DNA from: Prevotella sp. Rep29
Lineage (GTDB): Bacteria; Bacteroidota; Bacteroidia; Bacteroidales; Bacteroidaceae
Direction: 5' to 3'
Length of the DNA stretch: 64,000 nt
Assembly (NCBI RefSeq): GCF_019551475.1
Contig: NZ_CP047159.1
Span: forward strand, 248,001-312,000
The first letter of the stretch is position 1. Each line of letters opens with the position of its first letter. A program made the position numbers and the translations under genes. The notes beneath the pieces were generated by a model. The model saw only the letters and a list, made by a program, of their open reading frames with translations, was not told the DNA's origin and searched no databases. Positions 52,218 through 62,430 of the stretch are shown here, piece after piece.

Positions 52218-53251
52218 TTGTAGAATGTGTTGTTATAGGCAGAAAATTCGTCTTTCCCTAACACGCAGCGTCGCCACCATGCCTGGAGGAATCCGCAGCC
52301 GTAGCCGAACAGTTGGATGAAGGCTGCCGGGATGGAGAGGACGCCCACCCGGAGACATTTGTTGCGGATGGAGGAGTCGATGAAGATGATGGCGCAGAAC
52401 AGCAGGATGGGTATCCATGGCGCTGCGCAGAGCCAGTACCAGCGGTGCAGGTCGTCGAAGTGCATCAACAGTCTGCCCGCGGCAGAAACCAGAACCAGCA
52501 GGATGCAGCCGATGGTGAACACGGCGGGTAGCAGGTGAACGACCTTCAGCGATTCGGGATATTTCTTATACAGGTTGATGCGTGCGATGCCGCTGTTGAA
52601 CACCTGTCGCCAGAACTTGCGGAAGTCCGTGCGCCGCTTGTGCCACACCCATGCTTCGGGGAACAGCCGGCACGAATGCCCGCCCTTGGAGATGCGGATG
52701 GAGAAGTCGATATCCTCGCCGAAGCGCATTTTCGAGAAGCCTCCCAGCTCCCGATAGACGTCGGCGCGTATGCCCATGTTGAACGAGCGGGGATAGAACT
52801 TGTCCAGTTTCTTCTTCCCGCCGCGTATGCCGCCTGTCGTGAAAAACGAGGTCATTGAGTAGCTGATGGCTTTCTGTATGTCGGTGAACGACGTGTGGGC
52901 GGCATCGGGTCCGCCGAAAGCGTCGCACGGCTCGCGCAGCAACTCGGCATCTACCGCCTCGAGGTAGCCTTCAGGAACCACCACGTCGCTGTCGAGCACA
53001 ATGAAGTATTCGCCTTTGGCGCGCTCCGCACCATAGTTGCGTGCCTGTCCCGGACCGCCGTTTTCCTTCACGTGGTAGTGCAGGTCGAGGCGGTCGGCAT
53101 AGCGGTCGCACACCTCCTTGCACGGCGTTTGCGAACCGTCTTCTACGATAATCACCTCGAAATCTTTCATCCGCTGCACGGTGAGGCTCTCTAACAACTC
53201 CGCCACCTCGTCGGGACGGTTGTAAACGGGTATGATGAGTGAGTATTTCAT
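52214..53251 (-). CDS. GT2-family glycosyltransferase with C-terminal membrane segments
   Basis: A 345-residue protein. GT-A domain from YSLIIPVYNRP, with VIIVEDGSQ, the DSDVVVPEG metal-binding DxD-type motif near 90, and the acceptor-side GEDIDFSIR motif. Two or three membrane segments occupy about 250-330. It should add sugars to a lipid-linked or surface glycan at the cytoplasmic face. The ATG giving MKYSLIIPVYN is preferred over a GTG start at 53305. Coupled to radC downstream. Confidence 0.88.
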   Translation of the reverse strand: MKYSLIIPVYNRPDEVAELLESLTVQRMKDFEVIIVEDGSQTPCKEVCDRYADRLDLHYHVKENGGPGQARNYGAERAKGEYFIVLDSDVVVPEGYLEAVDAELLREPCDAFGGPDAAHTSFTDIQKAISYSMTSFFTTGGIRGGKKKLDKFYPRSFNMGIRADVYRELGGFSKMRFGEDIDFSIRISKGGHSCRLFPEAWVWHKRRTDFRKFWRQVFNSGIARINLYKKYPESLKVVHLLPAVFTIGCILLVLVSAAGRLLMHFDDLHRWYWLCAAPWIPILLFCAIIFIDSSIRNKCLRVGVLSIPAAFIQLFGYGCGFLQAWWRRCVLGKDEFSAYNNTFYK

Positions 53252-53365
53252 CGCTTGCAAAGCATTTGTTTGATATGCAAAGATAGTGAAAAATAAGGGA
53301 AGCACAAAGAAAATAATGAGTTTTCACGCAATCTCTTTGGGAAAGAAACAAGGGCGGATATAAAA

Positions 53366-53406
53366 GACAGCTTCCCTGCATGGAAAAGCGATGCAGGGAA
53401 GCTGTC
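53366..53406 (-). terminator. Terminator after efp
   Basis: A 16-bp stem, GACAGCTTCCCTGCAT with ATGCAGGGAAGCTGTC, and a 9-nt loop, followed on the minus strand by TTTTA. Confidence 0.9.
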
Positions 53407-53436
53407 CTTGTATGTGCTGTCTAATGTATATGAGTA

Positions 53437-54003
53437 TTACTCCTTCATGCGCTGCAGGTAGCTGCCGTCGCGGGTGTCCACCTGGATGAGGTCGCCCTCG
53501 TTGATGAACAGCGGCACGCGCACTTCCACGCCTGTCTCGAGTGTTGCGGGCTTGGTGGCGTTGGTGGCGGTGTCGCCTTTCACGCCCGGCTCGCTGTGGG
53601 TGATGCGCAGGACGGTCTTCACCGGCATTTCGGCGTAGAGGATGGTGTTGGTGTCAGCATCGCTCACCACCTCGACGATGTCGCTCTCCTTCATGTAGTC
53701 AACGCCCGTGATGAGGTCTTTCCCGATGGGAATCTGGTCGAAAGTCTCCTGGTTCATGAAGATATAGTCTTCACCCTCCTGGTAGAGATACTGGTAGGAG
53801 CGGCGCTCTACGCGGACGTCCTCGAGCGATTCGCCGATGTTGAAGCGTTTTTCCAATACGCGTCCGCTGACCACGTCTTTCAGGGTGGTGCGCATGATGG
53901 TGTTACCTTTTCCCGGTTTTACGTGCAGGAAGTCGATGCAGAAGTACAGTTTGCCATCCATGCGGATGCAGGTACCTTTCTTGATGTCTTGTGATTTAAT
54001 CAT
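53437..54003 (-). CDS. efp: Elongation factor P
   Basis: Translation factor that relieves stalling at polyprolines. The 188-residue, three-OB-fold protein has the tip loop HVKPGKGNTIMRT, where the loop lysine is the usual modification site, and the C-terminal DTRDGSYLQR signature. A TACCTTTG -7-like element is the complement of 54060-54067. Monocistronic. Confidence 0.97.
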   Translation of the reverse strand: MIKSQDIKKGTCIRMDGKLYFCIDFLHVKPGKGNTIMRTTLKDVVSGRVLEKRFNIGESLEDVRVERRSYQYLYQEGEDYIFMNQETFDQIPIGKDLITGVDYMKESDIVEVVSDADTNTILYAEMPVKTVLRITHSEPGVKGDTATNATKPATLETGVEVRVPLFINEGDLIQVDTRDGSYLQRMKE

Positions 54004-54117
54004 TTGTTTTATCTATTTAATTGATGAATAATCTGTGCTTAATCGGTCGTTTTACGGGGCAAAGGTACGTAAAATATGGAAAAAAACATAAAAAGTGTAC
54101 CTAAATTTCTACTATTT

Positions 54118-54149
54118 TTTGGTAAATTAAAAAGAAATGACTACTTTTG
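54118..54149 (+). promoter_or_regulatory. Promoter of rpmH
   Basis: TTTG at 54118-54121 and TACTTTTG at 54142-54149, 20-bp spacer. The rpmH start is 56 bp downstream. It is divergent from the efp promoter. Confidence 0.75.
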
Positions 54150-54205
54150 CAACCCGATTTCGTGTTTTAACAAAGATAATATAACGACAAAAAATAGGAT
54201 AAAAG

Positions 54206-54361
54206 ATGAAAAGAACATTTCAACCGCACAATCGTCGTCGCGTGAACAAGCATGGTTTCCGCGAGCGTATGGCAACGAAGAATGGTCGCCGTGTGTTGGC
54301 TTCACGCCGCGCAAAGGGACGCAAGAAGCTGACTGTTTCTGACGAGCACCACGGCAAATAA
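54206..54361 (+). CDS. rpmH: Ribosomal protein L34
   Basis: A 51-residue, very basic large-subunit protein. It reads [18 protein letters not shown], then [20 protein letters not shown] and a short tail ending HHGK, which is L34 throughout. It has its own promoter and terminator and is separated from rnpA-yidD, unlike the order near the origin in many bacteria. Confidence 0.97.
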   Translation: MKRTFQPHNRRRVNKHGFRERMATKNGRRVLASRRAKGRKKLTVSDEHHGK

Positions 54362-54388
54362 GCCGTCTGCCGCAACGATGGGACGATG

Positions 54389-54429
54389 AAAGACAGAGAA
54401 GGGCGAGGCTCTTCTCTGTCTTTTTTTGT
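54389..54429 (+). terminator. Rho-independent terminator after rpmH
   Basis: AAAGACAGAGAAG (54389-54401) pairs with CTTCTCTGTCTTT (54411-54423), followed by further Ts. Confidence 0.92.
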
Positions 54430-54463
54430 GCATGTCTGCGCGGTATTCAGTCTCCAGGCGTTT

Positions 54464-54679
54464 TGTATTTTTATGCAGTGGGGCAAGAAGAGGTGTTGCT
54501 TCGCTAACTGATTGGTTGTCAGTGGTTTGCGGAGTGTCTTCCAAAAGTGCCACTTTTGCACTCCAAAAGGGGAACTTTTAGGAGCTGAAAGGGGAACTTT
54601 TGCAAGCTGAAAGTGGCACTTTTGGAAAGGGAAAGTCCAACTGTATATTTATACGCCCATTTCTGTATGTTTATGCAGG
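54464..54679 (+). repeat. 22-bp-period palindrome array, copy 5 (complete element)
   Basis: Units start at 54543, 54565, 54587 and 54609, plus a half-decayed fifth at 54631: exact 22-bp steps. Left motif TGTATTTTTATGCAG (54464-54478) and right tail GTATATTTATACGCCC and CTGTATGTTTATGCAGG match copy 2. It lies between the rpmH terminator and the PASTA gene's -7 element (TATCTTTG, 54776-54783). The remaining sequence of the 524-bp gap shows no gene. Confidence 0.92.
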
Positions 54680-54885
54680 GTGGTGGGAGCGTGTGGAAAT
54701 TGTCGTTTGCAGGAATTGTTTTCCGTTTAATCAAAAAATATTTAATGTTCGCGCACGTTTTATGAGAAAAAACCGTATCTTTGCAAATATTCTGCAGCGG
54801 AAGGGTGCGGAAGGGTGGCGAACGTCCCTCCCCCAAGGCTCGGTAACGGCAAGCTGCCGCGCAGGATGGTAAAAATGAAAGGACA

Positions 54886-55719
54886 ATGAACATACAGGAG
54901 TTTTTCAGAAAGATGACAAGTGGGCATTTCTGGGGCAATATTCTCGCGATGCTGGCGCTCGTGATACTGTTGTGCCTCGGTGTGAAATACGGAATTGACT
55001 GGTACACGAACCACGGCGAGGTGGTCGTGGTGCCGAATGTCCTGCATAAAGATTTCAAGGAGGCGGAAGATATTCTTGACGGGTTGGACCTGAATATCGA
55101 AGTGAATGATACGGGTTATGTGAAGTCGCTGCCGCCCAACTGTGTGCTGGAACAGTCGATTGTTGCCGGCGAAAAGGTGAAGCCGGGACGCATCATCTTC
55201 GTGACCATCAACGCAACAAGCACGCCGACGATAGCACTGCCCGACGTGATAGACAACAGTTCATACCGCGAGGCGGCAGTCAAGCTGCGCGCCATGGGCT
55301 TCAAACTGGGGTCGCCGCAATACATTCCGGGCGAGAAAGACTGGGTGTACGGCATCATTTGCAAAGGGAAACAGCTCAGCACCGGTGCGCGCGTGTCGAT
55401 TGAAGACGTGCTGACGATACAGGTCGGTGACGGAAGACTCAACGAGAACGACTCCATCAACTACACCGAACCCGAATTCGAATACTACTACGAAGATGAG
55501 GAAGAAGAGGAGGAGCCCGTGGAGGTGACGTCGGAAACACCTGCTCCCAGTACGCCTGAGGGCGGTGCGACGACGACAACGGAAAAACCGTCAGCATCGG
55601 CAACTAAGCCTGCGACTCCATCAGCTAACAAGCCGTCAGCGCCATCGGCAAACAAGCCTGCGACGCCGTCGGCTAATAAGTCATCAGCGCCCGCCGGCAA
55701 ACCTGCGCCCGCCAACTAA
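54886..55719 (+). CDS. Membrane-anchored PASTA-domain protein
   Basis: A 277-residue protein: short cytoplasmic N-terminus, one membrane segment (about 17-37), two to three PASTA domains (about 45-185; VVVPNVLHKDFKEAEDIL and ALPDVIDNSSYREAAVKL), then an acidic stretch (EDEEEEEEP) and a Lys/Pro/Ser/Ala repeat tail (KPSAPSAN, KPATPSAN). PASTA domains elsewhere bind peptidoglycan or muropeptides on kinases and PBPs, but no kinase or PBP domain is attached. First gene of the run PASTA-rluD-ddl-plsC-lipoprotein. Confidence 0.9.
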   Translation: MNIQEFFRKMTSGHFWGNILAMLALVILLCLGVKYGIDWYTNHGEVVVVPNVLHKDFKEAEDILDGLDLNIEVNDTGYVKSLPPNCVLEQSIVAGEKVKPGRIIFVTINATSTPTIALPDVIDNSSYREAAVKLRAMGFKLGSPQYIPGEKDWVYGIICKGKQLSTGARVSIEDVLTIQVGDGRLNENDSINYTEPEFEYYYEDEEEEEEPVEVTSETPAPSTPEGGATTTTEKPSASATKPATPSANKPSAPSANKPATPSANKSSAPAGKPAPAN

Positions 55720-55731
55720 CCGACAGATGCA

Positions 55732-56808
55732 ATGAGTGAGGACGAGTTGATATTATCCGAGATAGGCGAAGACGACGAGCAGCAGCTCTATGAGCATGTG
55801 CGGCTCGACGTGGATAAGGGACAGGAGCCGCTGCGCATCGACCGATATATGCAGGAACACCTGCCGCACTCGAGCCGAAACCGTATTCAGAAGGCTGCCG
55901 AGGCAGGATTCGTGCACGTCAACGGACAGCCGGTGAAGAGCAATTACAAGGTGCGGGCAGGCGATGTCATCACGCTGATGCTCGACCGTCCGCAGCACGA
56001 TACGACGATTGTGCCGGAGGAAATACCGCTCGACATCGTTTATGAAGACGACGACCTCATGGTGGTGAACAAACCTGCGGGAATGGTGGTGCACCCGGGA
56101 TGCGGGAATTTCAGTGGAACGTTGGTCCACGCCGTGGCATGGCACCTGCGGAACTGCCCGACCTACGACCCGAACAATCCGGAAGTGGGGCTCGTGCACC
56201 GCATAGACAAGGATACCAGCGGACTGCTTGTCGTGGCAAAGACACCCGAAGCGAAGTCAAACCTCGGCATACAGTTCTTCAACAAAACCAGCCGCCGCTC
56301 CTATCAGGCACTTGTGTGGAGCAATTTCGTCGAGGACGAGGGGCGCATCGAAGGCAATATCGCCCGCGACCCGAAAGACCGTCTCAGGATGACGGTGCTG
56401 CCGCCCGACTCTGAAATCGGTAAACCTGCCGTCACACACTACCGGGTGTTGGAGCGCTTCGGATATACCACGCTGGTGGAGTGTGTGCTTGAGACGGGAC
56501 GCACGCATCAGATTCGTGCACACATGCGGCATATCGGGCACCCGATGTTCGGCGACGAGCGCTACGGAGGAATGGAAATATTGCGCGGACAGCGCAGTTC
56601 CACCTACAAAGCATTTATTCAGAACTGTTTTAAAATCTGTCCCCGCCAGGCGTTGCATGCACAGACACTCGGATTCACACACCCATCTACGGGCAAGCAG
56701 ATGGATTTCACCGCCCCGATGCCCGACGACATGCTGCAGCTGATTGCCAAATGGCGCGGATATATTCAGGGACTGACCAACGTGGATGTGGTGGACGGAC
56801 AACAATAG
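55732..56808 (+). CDS. rluD: RluD-family 23S rRNA pseudouridine synthase
   Basis: A 358-residue enzyme. An N-terminal S4 domain (about 20-95, RIDRYMQEHLPHSSRNRIQK) is followed by the RluA/RluD catalytic domain with the active-site aspartate in HRIDKDTSGLLV near 150 and GRTHQIRAHM near 255. It isomerises uridines in helix 69 of 23S rRNA in characterised relatives. Twelve bp after the PASTA gene. The C-terminus is about 30 residues longer than in E. coli. Confidence 0.92.
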   Translation: MSEDELILSEIGEDDEQQLYEHVRLDVDKGQEPLRIDRYMQEHLPHSSRNRIQKAAEAGFVHVNGQPVKSNYKVRAGDVITLMLDRPQHDTTIVPEEIPLDIVYEDDDLMVVNKPAGMVVHPGCGNFSGTLVHAVAWHLRNCPTYDPNNPEVGLVHRIDKDTSGLLVVAKTPEAKSNLGIQFFNKTSRRSYQALVWSNFVEDEGRIEGNIARDPKDRLRMTVLPPDSEIGKPAVTHYRVLERFGYTTLVECVLETGRTHQIRAHMRHIGHPMFGDERYGGMEILRGQRSSTYKAFIQNCFKICPRQALHAQTLGFTHPSTGKQMDFTAPMPDDMLQLIAKWRGYIQGLTNVDVVDGQQ

Positions 56809-56836
56809 AACAAGAATAGGAAATAAAAAAATAATT

Positions 56837-57838
56837 ATGAAAGCAATAAAAAGAACTATAGCAATTGTGTGCGGAGGCGATTCTTCGGAGCATGACGTGT
56901 CGCTCCGCTCAGCACAAGGACTTTATTCATTCTTCGACAAAGAACGTTATCATGTGCGCATCGTCGATATCAAAGGGACGGATTGGAACGTGAACCTGCC
57001 GGACGGGACAACTGCTCCCATCAACCGCCACGATTTCTCCTACGAGGAAGACGGCAAGCGGCAGACCTTCGACTATGCCTACATCACGATACACGGGACG
57101 CCGGGAGAGAACGGCATCTTGCAAGGATATTTCGACCTGCTCAATATCCCTTACAGCACGAGCGGCGTGCTCGTCGAGGCAATGACATTCGACAAGTTCG
57201 TGCTCATCAACTATCTGCGCTCATTCGGCGTGAGAGTTGCCGAGAGCCTGCTCATTCGTCGGGGACAGGAAGACAAAATCTCGGAGAACGACGTCATGGA
57301 GCGCATCGGGATGCCCTGCTTCGTGAAGCCAGCCACGAACGGCAGCTCGTTCGGCGTGTCGAAAGTGAAGAACATCGACCAGTTGGCACCGGCACTGAGA
57401 AATGCCATGATGGAGAGCGATACGGTCATGGTAGAGCAATTCCTCGATGGAACCGAAATCACCGTCGGATGCTATAAGACACGCGCAAAGAGCGTCGTGT
57501 TCCCCGTGACCGAGGTGGTGACCAAGAACGAATTCTTCGATTATGACGCCAAATACAACGGACAGGTGGATGAAATCACGCCGGCACGCATTCCCGACGA
57601 GTTGGCTAAACGCGCCCAAGACCTTACGTCAGCCATCTACGATATCCTCCACTGCAATGGAATTATCCGTGTCGATTATATCATTACGCGCGGCAGTGAC
57701 GGGCACGATAAACTCAATATGCTCGAAGTGAACACAACGCCGGGCATGACGGCAACGAGCTTCATCCCGCAGCAAGTGGCAGCGGCGGGCTTGAATATTA
57801 CCGACGTGCTGACCGAAATCGTAGAAAACCAGTTCTAA
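56837..57838 (+). CDS. ddl: D-alanine--D-alanine ligase
   Basis: ATP-grasp ligase of 333 residues making D-Ala-D-Ala for peptidoglycan. Motifs: IVCGGDSSEHDVSLRSAQ at the N-terminus, HGTPGENG, the PATNGSSFGVSKV loop, and LEVNTTPGMTATS at the metal site. The ATG at 56837 is preferred; the extension to 56786 overlaps rluD and lacks homology. Confidence 0.97.
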   Translation: MKAIKRTIAIVCGGDSSEHDVSLRSAQGLYSFFDKERYHVRIVDIKGTDWNVNLPDGTTAPINRHDFSYEEDGKRQTFDYAYITIHGTPGENGILQGYFDLLNIPYSTSGVLVEAMTFDKFVLINYLRSFGVRVAESLLIRRGQEDKISENDVMERIGMPCFVKPATNGSSFGVSKVKNIDQLAPALRNAMMESDTVMVEQFLDGTEITVGCYKTRAKSVVFPVTEVVTKNEFFDYDAKYNGQVDEITPARIPDELAKRAQDLTSAIYDILHCNGIIRVDYIITRGSDGHDKLNMLEVNTTPGMTATSFIPQQVAAAGLNITDVLTEIVENQF

Positions 57839-57853
57839 GTGGACCATAGACAG

Positions 57854-59029
57854 ATGCAGAAAGATTCGTTCCGAGAAAAGTTGCAGCGCTTTGACGCAAT
57901 CCGCCCGTTCACTCCTGAGGAACTGCCGCAGGTGTATGAGCGGCTGCTTGCCGACCAGCAGTTCAGGAAGGTGGTTGCCGTCGTCATGCCGGAACTTACG
58001 TTCGAACAGTTTGCTGAGCGCATGAGGGGATGTCGGACAAACCTTGAGTTCCAAAAAGTTTTCTGTTACGGCTTTCTCGAAAAACTGCTTGCAGAAGCAA
58101 GTAAAGGATGCACGATAAACACAGCGAGCATCGACACGGACAAGCGATATACTTTCGTGTCCAATCACCGCGACATCGTCCTTGACTCGGCTTTGCTCGA
58201 CAAACTGCTCATAGATGCAGGTTTCGGGACGACATGTGAAATAGCCATTGGCGACAACCTGCTCGCACTGCCGTGGGTGAAAGACCTTGTGAGGGTCAAT
58301 AAGTCGTTCATCGTCGAGCGCTCGCTGCCACCCAAGGAGATGCTTGCCGCAAGCCGACTGCTTGCCGAATATATGCACTTCGTCATCAGTGAGAAAAATG
58401 ATAACGTGTGGATTGCGCAACGGGAAGGACGGGCAAAAGATTCCGACGACCGAACGCAGCCCTCAATCCTCAAAATGATGGCGATGGGAGGCGAAGGAAC
58501 ACCGCTCGAAAGGCTGAGGCAACTGCATATCGTGCCGCTCGCCATCAGCTACGAATACGACCCATGCGATATCCTCAAGGCGAAGGAGTTCCAGTGCAAG
58601 CGGGATAATCCTGCGTGGAAAAAGACGGCGCAGGACGATATAGACAGCATGCGCACGGGAATCATGGGCTACAAAGGGGAAATCCATTATCATTGTGCAC
58701 CATGTATCGACGGTTGGCTCGACACGTTGAGTGCTGATATGCCGAAAAATGACCTTTTTGAAGCGGTGGCGCGACACATCGACAGGGAGATTCACCGCAA
58801 CTACCGGTTGTTCAGGTCGAACTTCATCGCAGCCGACCTGCTCTTGGGAGAGCAACGGTTCGCCACCCACTATTCTCCGGAAGAACGGGCAGCATTCCTG
58901 CATGGCTACATCAATCCGCGCATCGACCAGATACAAATACCGCAGAAAGACGAAAACTTCCTGCGCGAACGCATGATGACCATGTATGCGAATCCATTGT
59001 TGAACCACTTGAAGGCAGAAAAAGAATGA
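57854..59029 (+). CDS. 1-acyl-glycerol-3-phosphate acyltransferase-type protein
   Basis: A 391-residue PlsC-like acyltransferase. The catalytic HX4D motif is SNHRDIVLD near residue 105, and FIVERSL near 162 and IAQREGRAKD near 195 match the following substrate-binding blocks. It is longer than classical PlsC and lacks clear membrane helices; this long form occurs in Bacteroidetes. ATG at 57854 is preferred to a GTG at 57839 that directly abuts the ddl stop. Role in phospholipid or ornithine-lipid synthesis is inference. Confidence 0.85.
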   Translation: MQKDSFREKLQRFDAIRPFTPEELPQVYERLLADQQFRKVVAVVMPELTFEQFAERMRGCRTNLEFQKVFCYGFLEKLLAEASKGCTINTASIDTDKRYTFVSNHRDIVLDSALLDKLLIDAGFGTTCEIAIGDNLLALPWVKDLVRVNKSFIVERSLPPKEMLAASRLLAEYMHFVISEKNDNVWIAQREGRAKDSDDRTQPSILKMMAMGGEGTPLERLRQLHIVPLAISYEYDPCDILKAKEFQCKRDNPAWKKTAQDDIDSMRTGIMGYKGEIHYHCAPCIDGWLDTLSADMPKNDLFEAVARHIDREIHRNYRLFRSNFIAADLLLGEQRFATHYSPEERAAFLHGYINPRIDQIQIPQKDENFLRERMMTMYANPLLNHLKAEKE

Positions 59030-59691
59030 AAAGAATAGCATGGGTCATCCTCACTATTGCAGCATTTCTCACCGCATGTACAAATGACGGATATGAAACA
59101 GGTGACGGAAAATTCTCTTTCCTCACAAGCGACTTCGTGGAAGTGTTTTCCAATAGCCAGTCCATGCTTACACACGCAATAGACGACAACGATAAGGACA
59201 TCCTCTTCAAAACTCCCCAGTCATGTTCATGGGCGGAGACAGCCGACTCAACGTACAGGGCTCTCTTGTACTACAACGTGACGGAAGGGGAACAGGCGGT
59301 CGAGGTCTATACCATCTCGCCCGTGCCGGTTCTGAGGCAGCGCAATGCGACAGATGTCAGCGAAATCCATACAGACCCGTTGTTTGTTAGGTCGGCATGG
59401 ATAGGTAAAAACAGAAAATATCTCAACCTCGGAATCGGCGTAAAGTCAGGAACGACGGAAGACCCGAGCGAGAACCTCAAGCAGACAATCGGCATCGTAT
59501 GCGACGAGGTGATAACCCGTAGCGACGGCAATAAGACTCATCGTCTCAGACTCTTACACAACCAGAACGGCGTTCCCGAATATTACACCAACTGGCTCTA
59601 TGTAAGCGTACCGCTCGATGGCATCGGAGAGAACGACGAGATAGAACTTACGGTCAATACCTATCAAGGTGAACAGACCATCAGGCGGTAG
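59026..59691 (+). CDS. NigD-like lipoprotein
   Basis: A 221-residue predicted lipoprotein (lipobox LTAC, Cys18) overlapping the acyltransferase gene by 4 bp. Beta-rich mature domain with GKNRKYLNLGIGVKSG, the pattern of Bacteroidetes NigD-like proteins. Function unknown. Last gene before the rRNA operon. Confidence 0.75.
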   Translation: MKRIAWVILTIAAFLTACTNDGYETGDGKFSFLTSDFVEVFSNSQSMLTHAIDDNDKDILFKTPQSCSWAETADSTYRALLYYNVTEGEQAVEVYTISPVPVLRQRNATDVSEIHTDPLFVRSAWIGKNRKYLNLGIGVKSGTTEDPSENLKQTIGIVCDEVITRSDGNKTHRLRLLHNQNGVPEYYTNWLYVSVPLDGIGENDEIELTVNTYQGEQTIRR

Positions 59692-59841
59692 CCTTCCCAC
59701 ACTTTCTCCCTTTCTCCTTTTCTTCTTTCGCGCGCGTTATATATAATAATGTGTTTTTTTCGTTTTATTTCCTTTTTTCCCTGTCGTTGTTCCTTCCTTT
59801 CATTATTTTTTTTATTTTTCCGAAAAAAAGTCTGCAAAAAG

Positions 59842-59872
59842 TTTGCTGTTTCGGAAAATAGTGTTACCTTTG
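59842..59872 (+). promoter_or_regulatory. rRNA operon promoter
   Basis: TTTG at 59842-59845 and TACCTTTG at 59865-59872 with a 19-bp spacer: a perfect Bacteroidetes consensus. About 300 nt of leader follow, with two G/C-rich hairpins (for example CCGCCCC at 60025-60031 with GGGGCGG at 60037-60043). Confidence 0.9.
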
Positions 59873-59932
59873 CACTCGCTTTCGCCCATTTTGGGGCGTC
59901 AGCCTTCCGGTTTTCCCGGTTGCACGGAAAGA

Positions 59933-59943
59933 GTTCTTTGAAA
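59933..59943 (+). promoter_or_regulatory. boxA-like antitermination site in the rRNA leader
   Basis: GTTCTTTGAAA resembles the NusB/NusE-binding boxA. The same core (GTTCTTTGACA) recurs in the spacer at 62284-62294, just before 23S, as expected for boxA sites. Confidence 0.6.
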
Positions 59944-60171
59944 GTTTTCCATAGACGAGGAAGTAGTACGGGACGTCCCTTTGTTTTTTTGCACTGGAGA
60001 CGTTGTGACGAACCGTCAATTCATCCGCCCCTTTGTGGGGCGGTCCGATACTACCGGACAGGCGTTCTGAGACAGATTATTCGGTGCGCGCTTGTTTCCC
60101 TTCCCGCTTTTCCTTTTGTGGGTCTTGCGGTCTTTTGGGGATATGGCGTGTCATCGTCGATATTTTTTTTA

Positions 60172-61702
<1,531 letters not shown>

Positions 61703-61840
61703 TGGAGATGGATGCCTGTTTTTTATGGTATGTATATTTATATATTGTATGGTTTTGTCCATCCCGCTACTTTTCCTGTCTATCGGATATTATTGAGAGA
61801 GGCGAGGCTGGGCGCTGTTCCCGCTCGGATACCATCACGG

Positions 61841-61914
61841 AGTCCTATAGCTCAGTTGGTTAGAGCGCCACACTGATAATGTGGAGGTCGGCAGTTCAAG
61901 TCTGCCTGGGACTA
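61841..61914 (+). tRNA. tRNA-Ile (anticodon GAT)
   Basis: A 74-nt cloverleaf in the 16S-23S spacer: acceptor AGTCCTA with TGGGACT, anticodon loop CTGATAA giving GAT, T arm GCAGTTCAAGTCTGC. Its 3' end is repeated downstream. Confidence 0.97.
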
Positions 61915-62015
61915 CACATGGGCGAGAGCCAATGTGTACCAGGTAGCAAGTCTGCCTGGGACTACACATGGGCGAGAGCCAATGTGTACTAGGTAGCAAG
62001 TCTGCCTGGGACTAC
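61898..62015 (+). repeat. 50-bp tandem repeat of the tRNA-Ile 3' end
   Basis: AAGTCTGCCTGGGACTAC occurs at 61898 (inside tRNA-Ile), 61948 and 61998: an exact 50-bp period, two full units plus the start of a third. Between them lies a hairpin, ACACATGGGC, GAGA loop, GCCAATGTGT (61914-61937 and 61964-61987). The two full units differ at one visible base (CCAGG versus CTAGG). Confidence 0.95.
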
Positions 62016-62024
62016 GCGAGTGTT

Positions 62025-62118
62025 AATTGAGAATTGAGAGTTGACAATTGACAGATATGTTGACTTGACATACCACTAGTAATCATATTTATCAATTATG
62101 AATTATCAATTATCAATT
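62025..62118. mobile_element. 94-bp gene-less relative of the four-helix-bundle element
   Basis: Ends 62025-62063 and 62080-62118 are imperfect 39-bp inverted repeats. By eye the right end matches the left end of the 47360-47932 element at 35 of 39 positions, the left end at 32 of 39. Only 16 bp separate the ends. It lies between tRNA-Ile and tRNA-Ala and has the look of a MITE. Confidence 0.55.
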
Positions 62119-62129
62119 ATTCCAGTCAC

Positions 62130-62203
62130 GGGGGATTAGCTCAGCTGGCTAGAGCACCTGCTTTGCAAGCAGGGGGTCAACGGTTCGAATCCGTTATTCT
62201 CCA
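62130..62203 (+). tRNA. tRNA-Ala (anticodon TGC)
   Basis: A 74-nt cloverleaf with acceptor GGGGGAT/ATTCTCC including G3-U70, anticodon loop TTTGCAA giving TGC, T arm CGGTTCGAATCCG. The usual second spacer tRNA. Confidence 0.97.
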
Positions 62204-62283
62204 CTTGTCCGTCGGTATCTTGGTTTTTTCGCGTTTCCGCGGTTTGCGCTGCGGTTCGTGTTGTCCGGATATCCTATGGAATC

Positions 62284-62294
62284 GTTCTTTGACA
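62284..62294 (+). promoter_or_regulatory. boxA-like site before 23S rRNA
   Basis: GTTCTTTGACA, matching the leader boxA-like core, lies about 140 nt before 23S. Confidence 0.6.
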
Positions 62295-62430
62295 TATTGA
62301 CACAGGCAAGACTGTAAGTAGATTGAATCAACAACAATACAATTTTGACAGCCAGAAGTATATGCCTGCCGTGCTTTGTCGGCTTTCCTGCTTTTGCGGG
62401 TTAGTCTTTCAGAGTATCGTGCAGTGCGGA

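Noticed and set aside
61898..62015. CRISPR or tRNA gene array in the spacer
   Set aside because: Only the last 18 nt of the tRNA recur, with no anticodon arm, and the whole 50-bp unit repeats identically.
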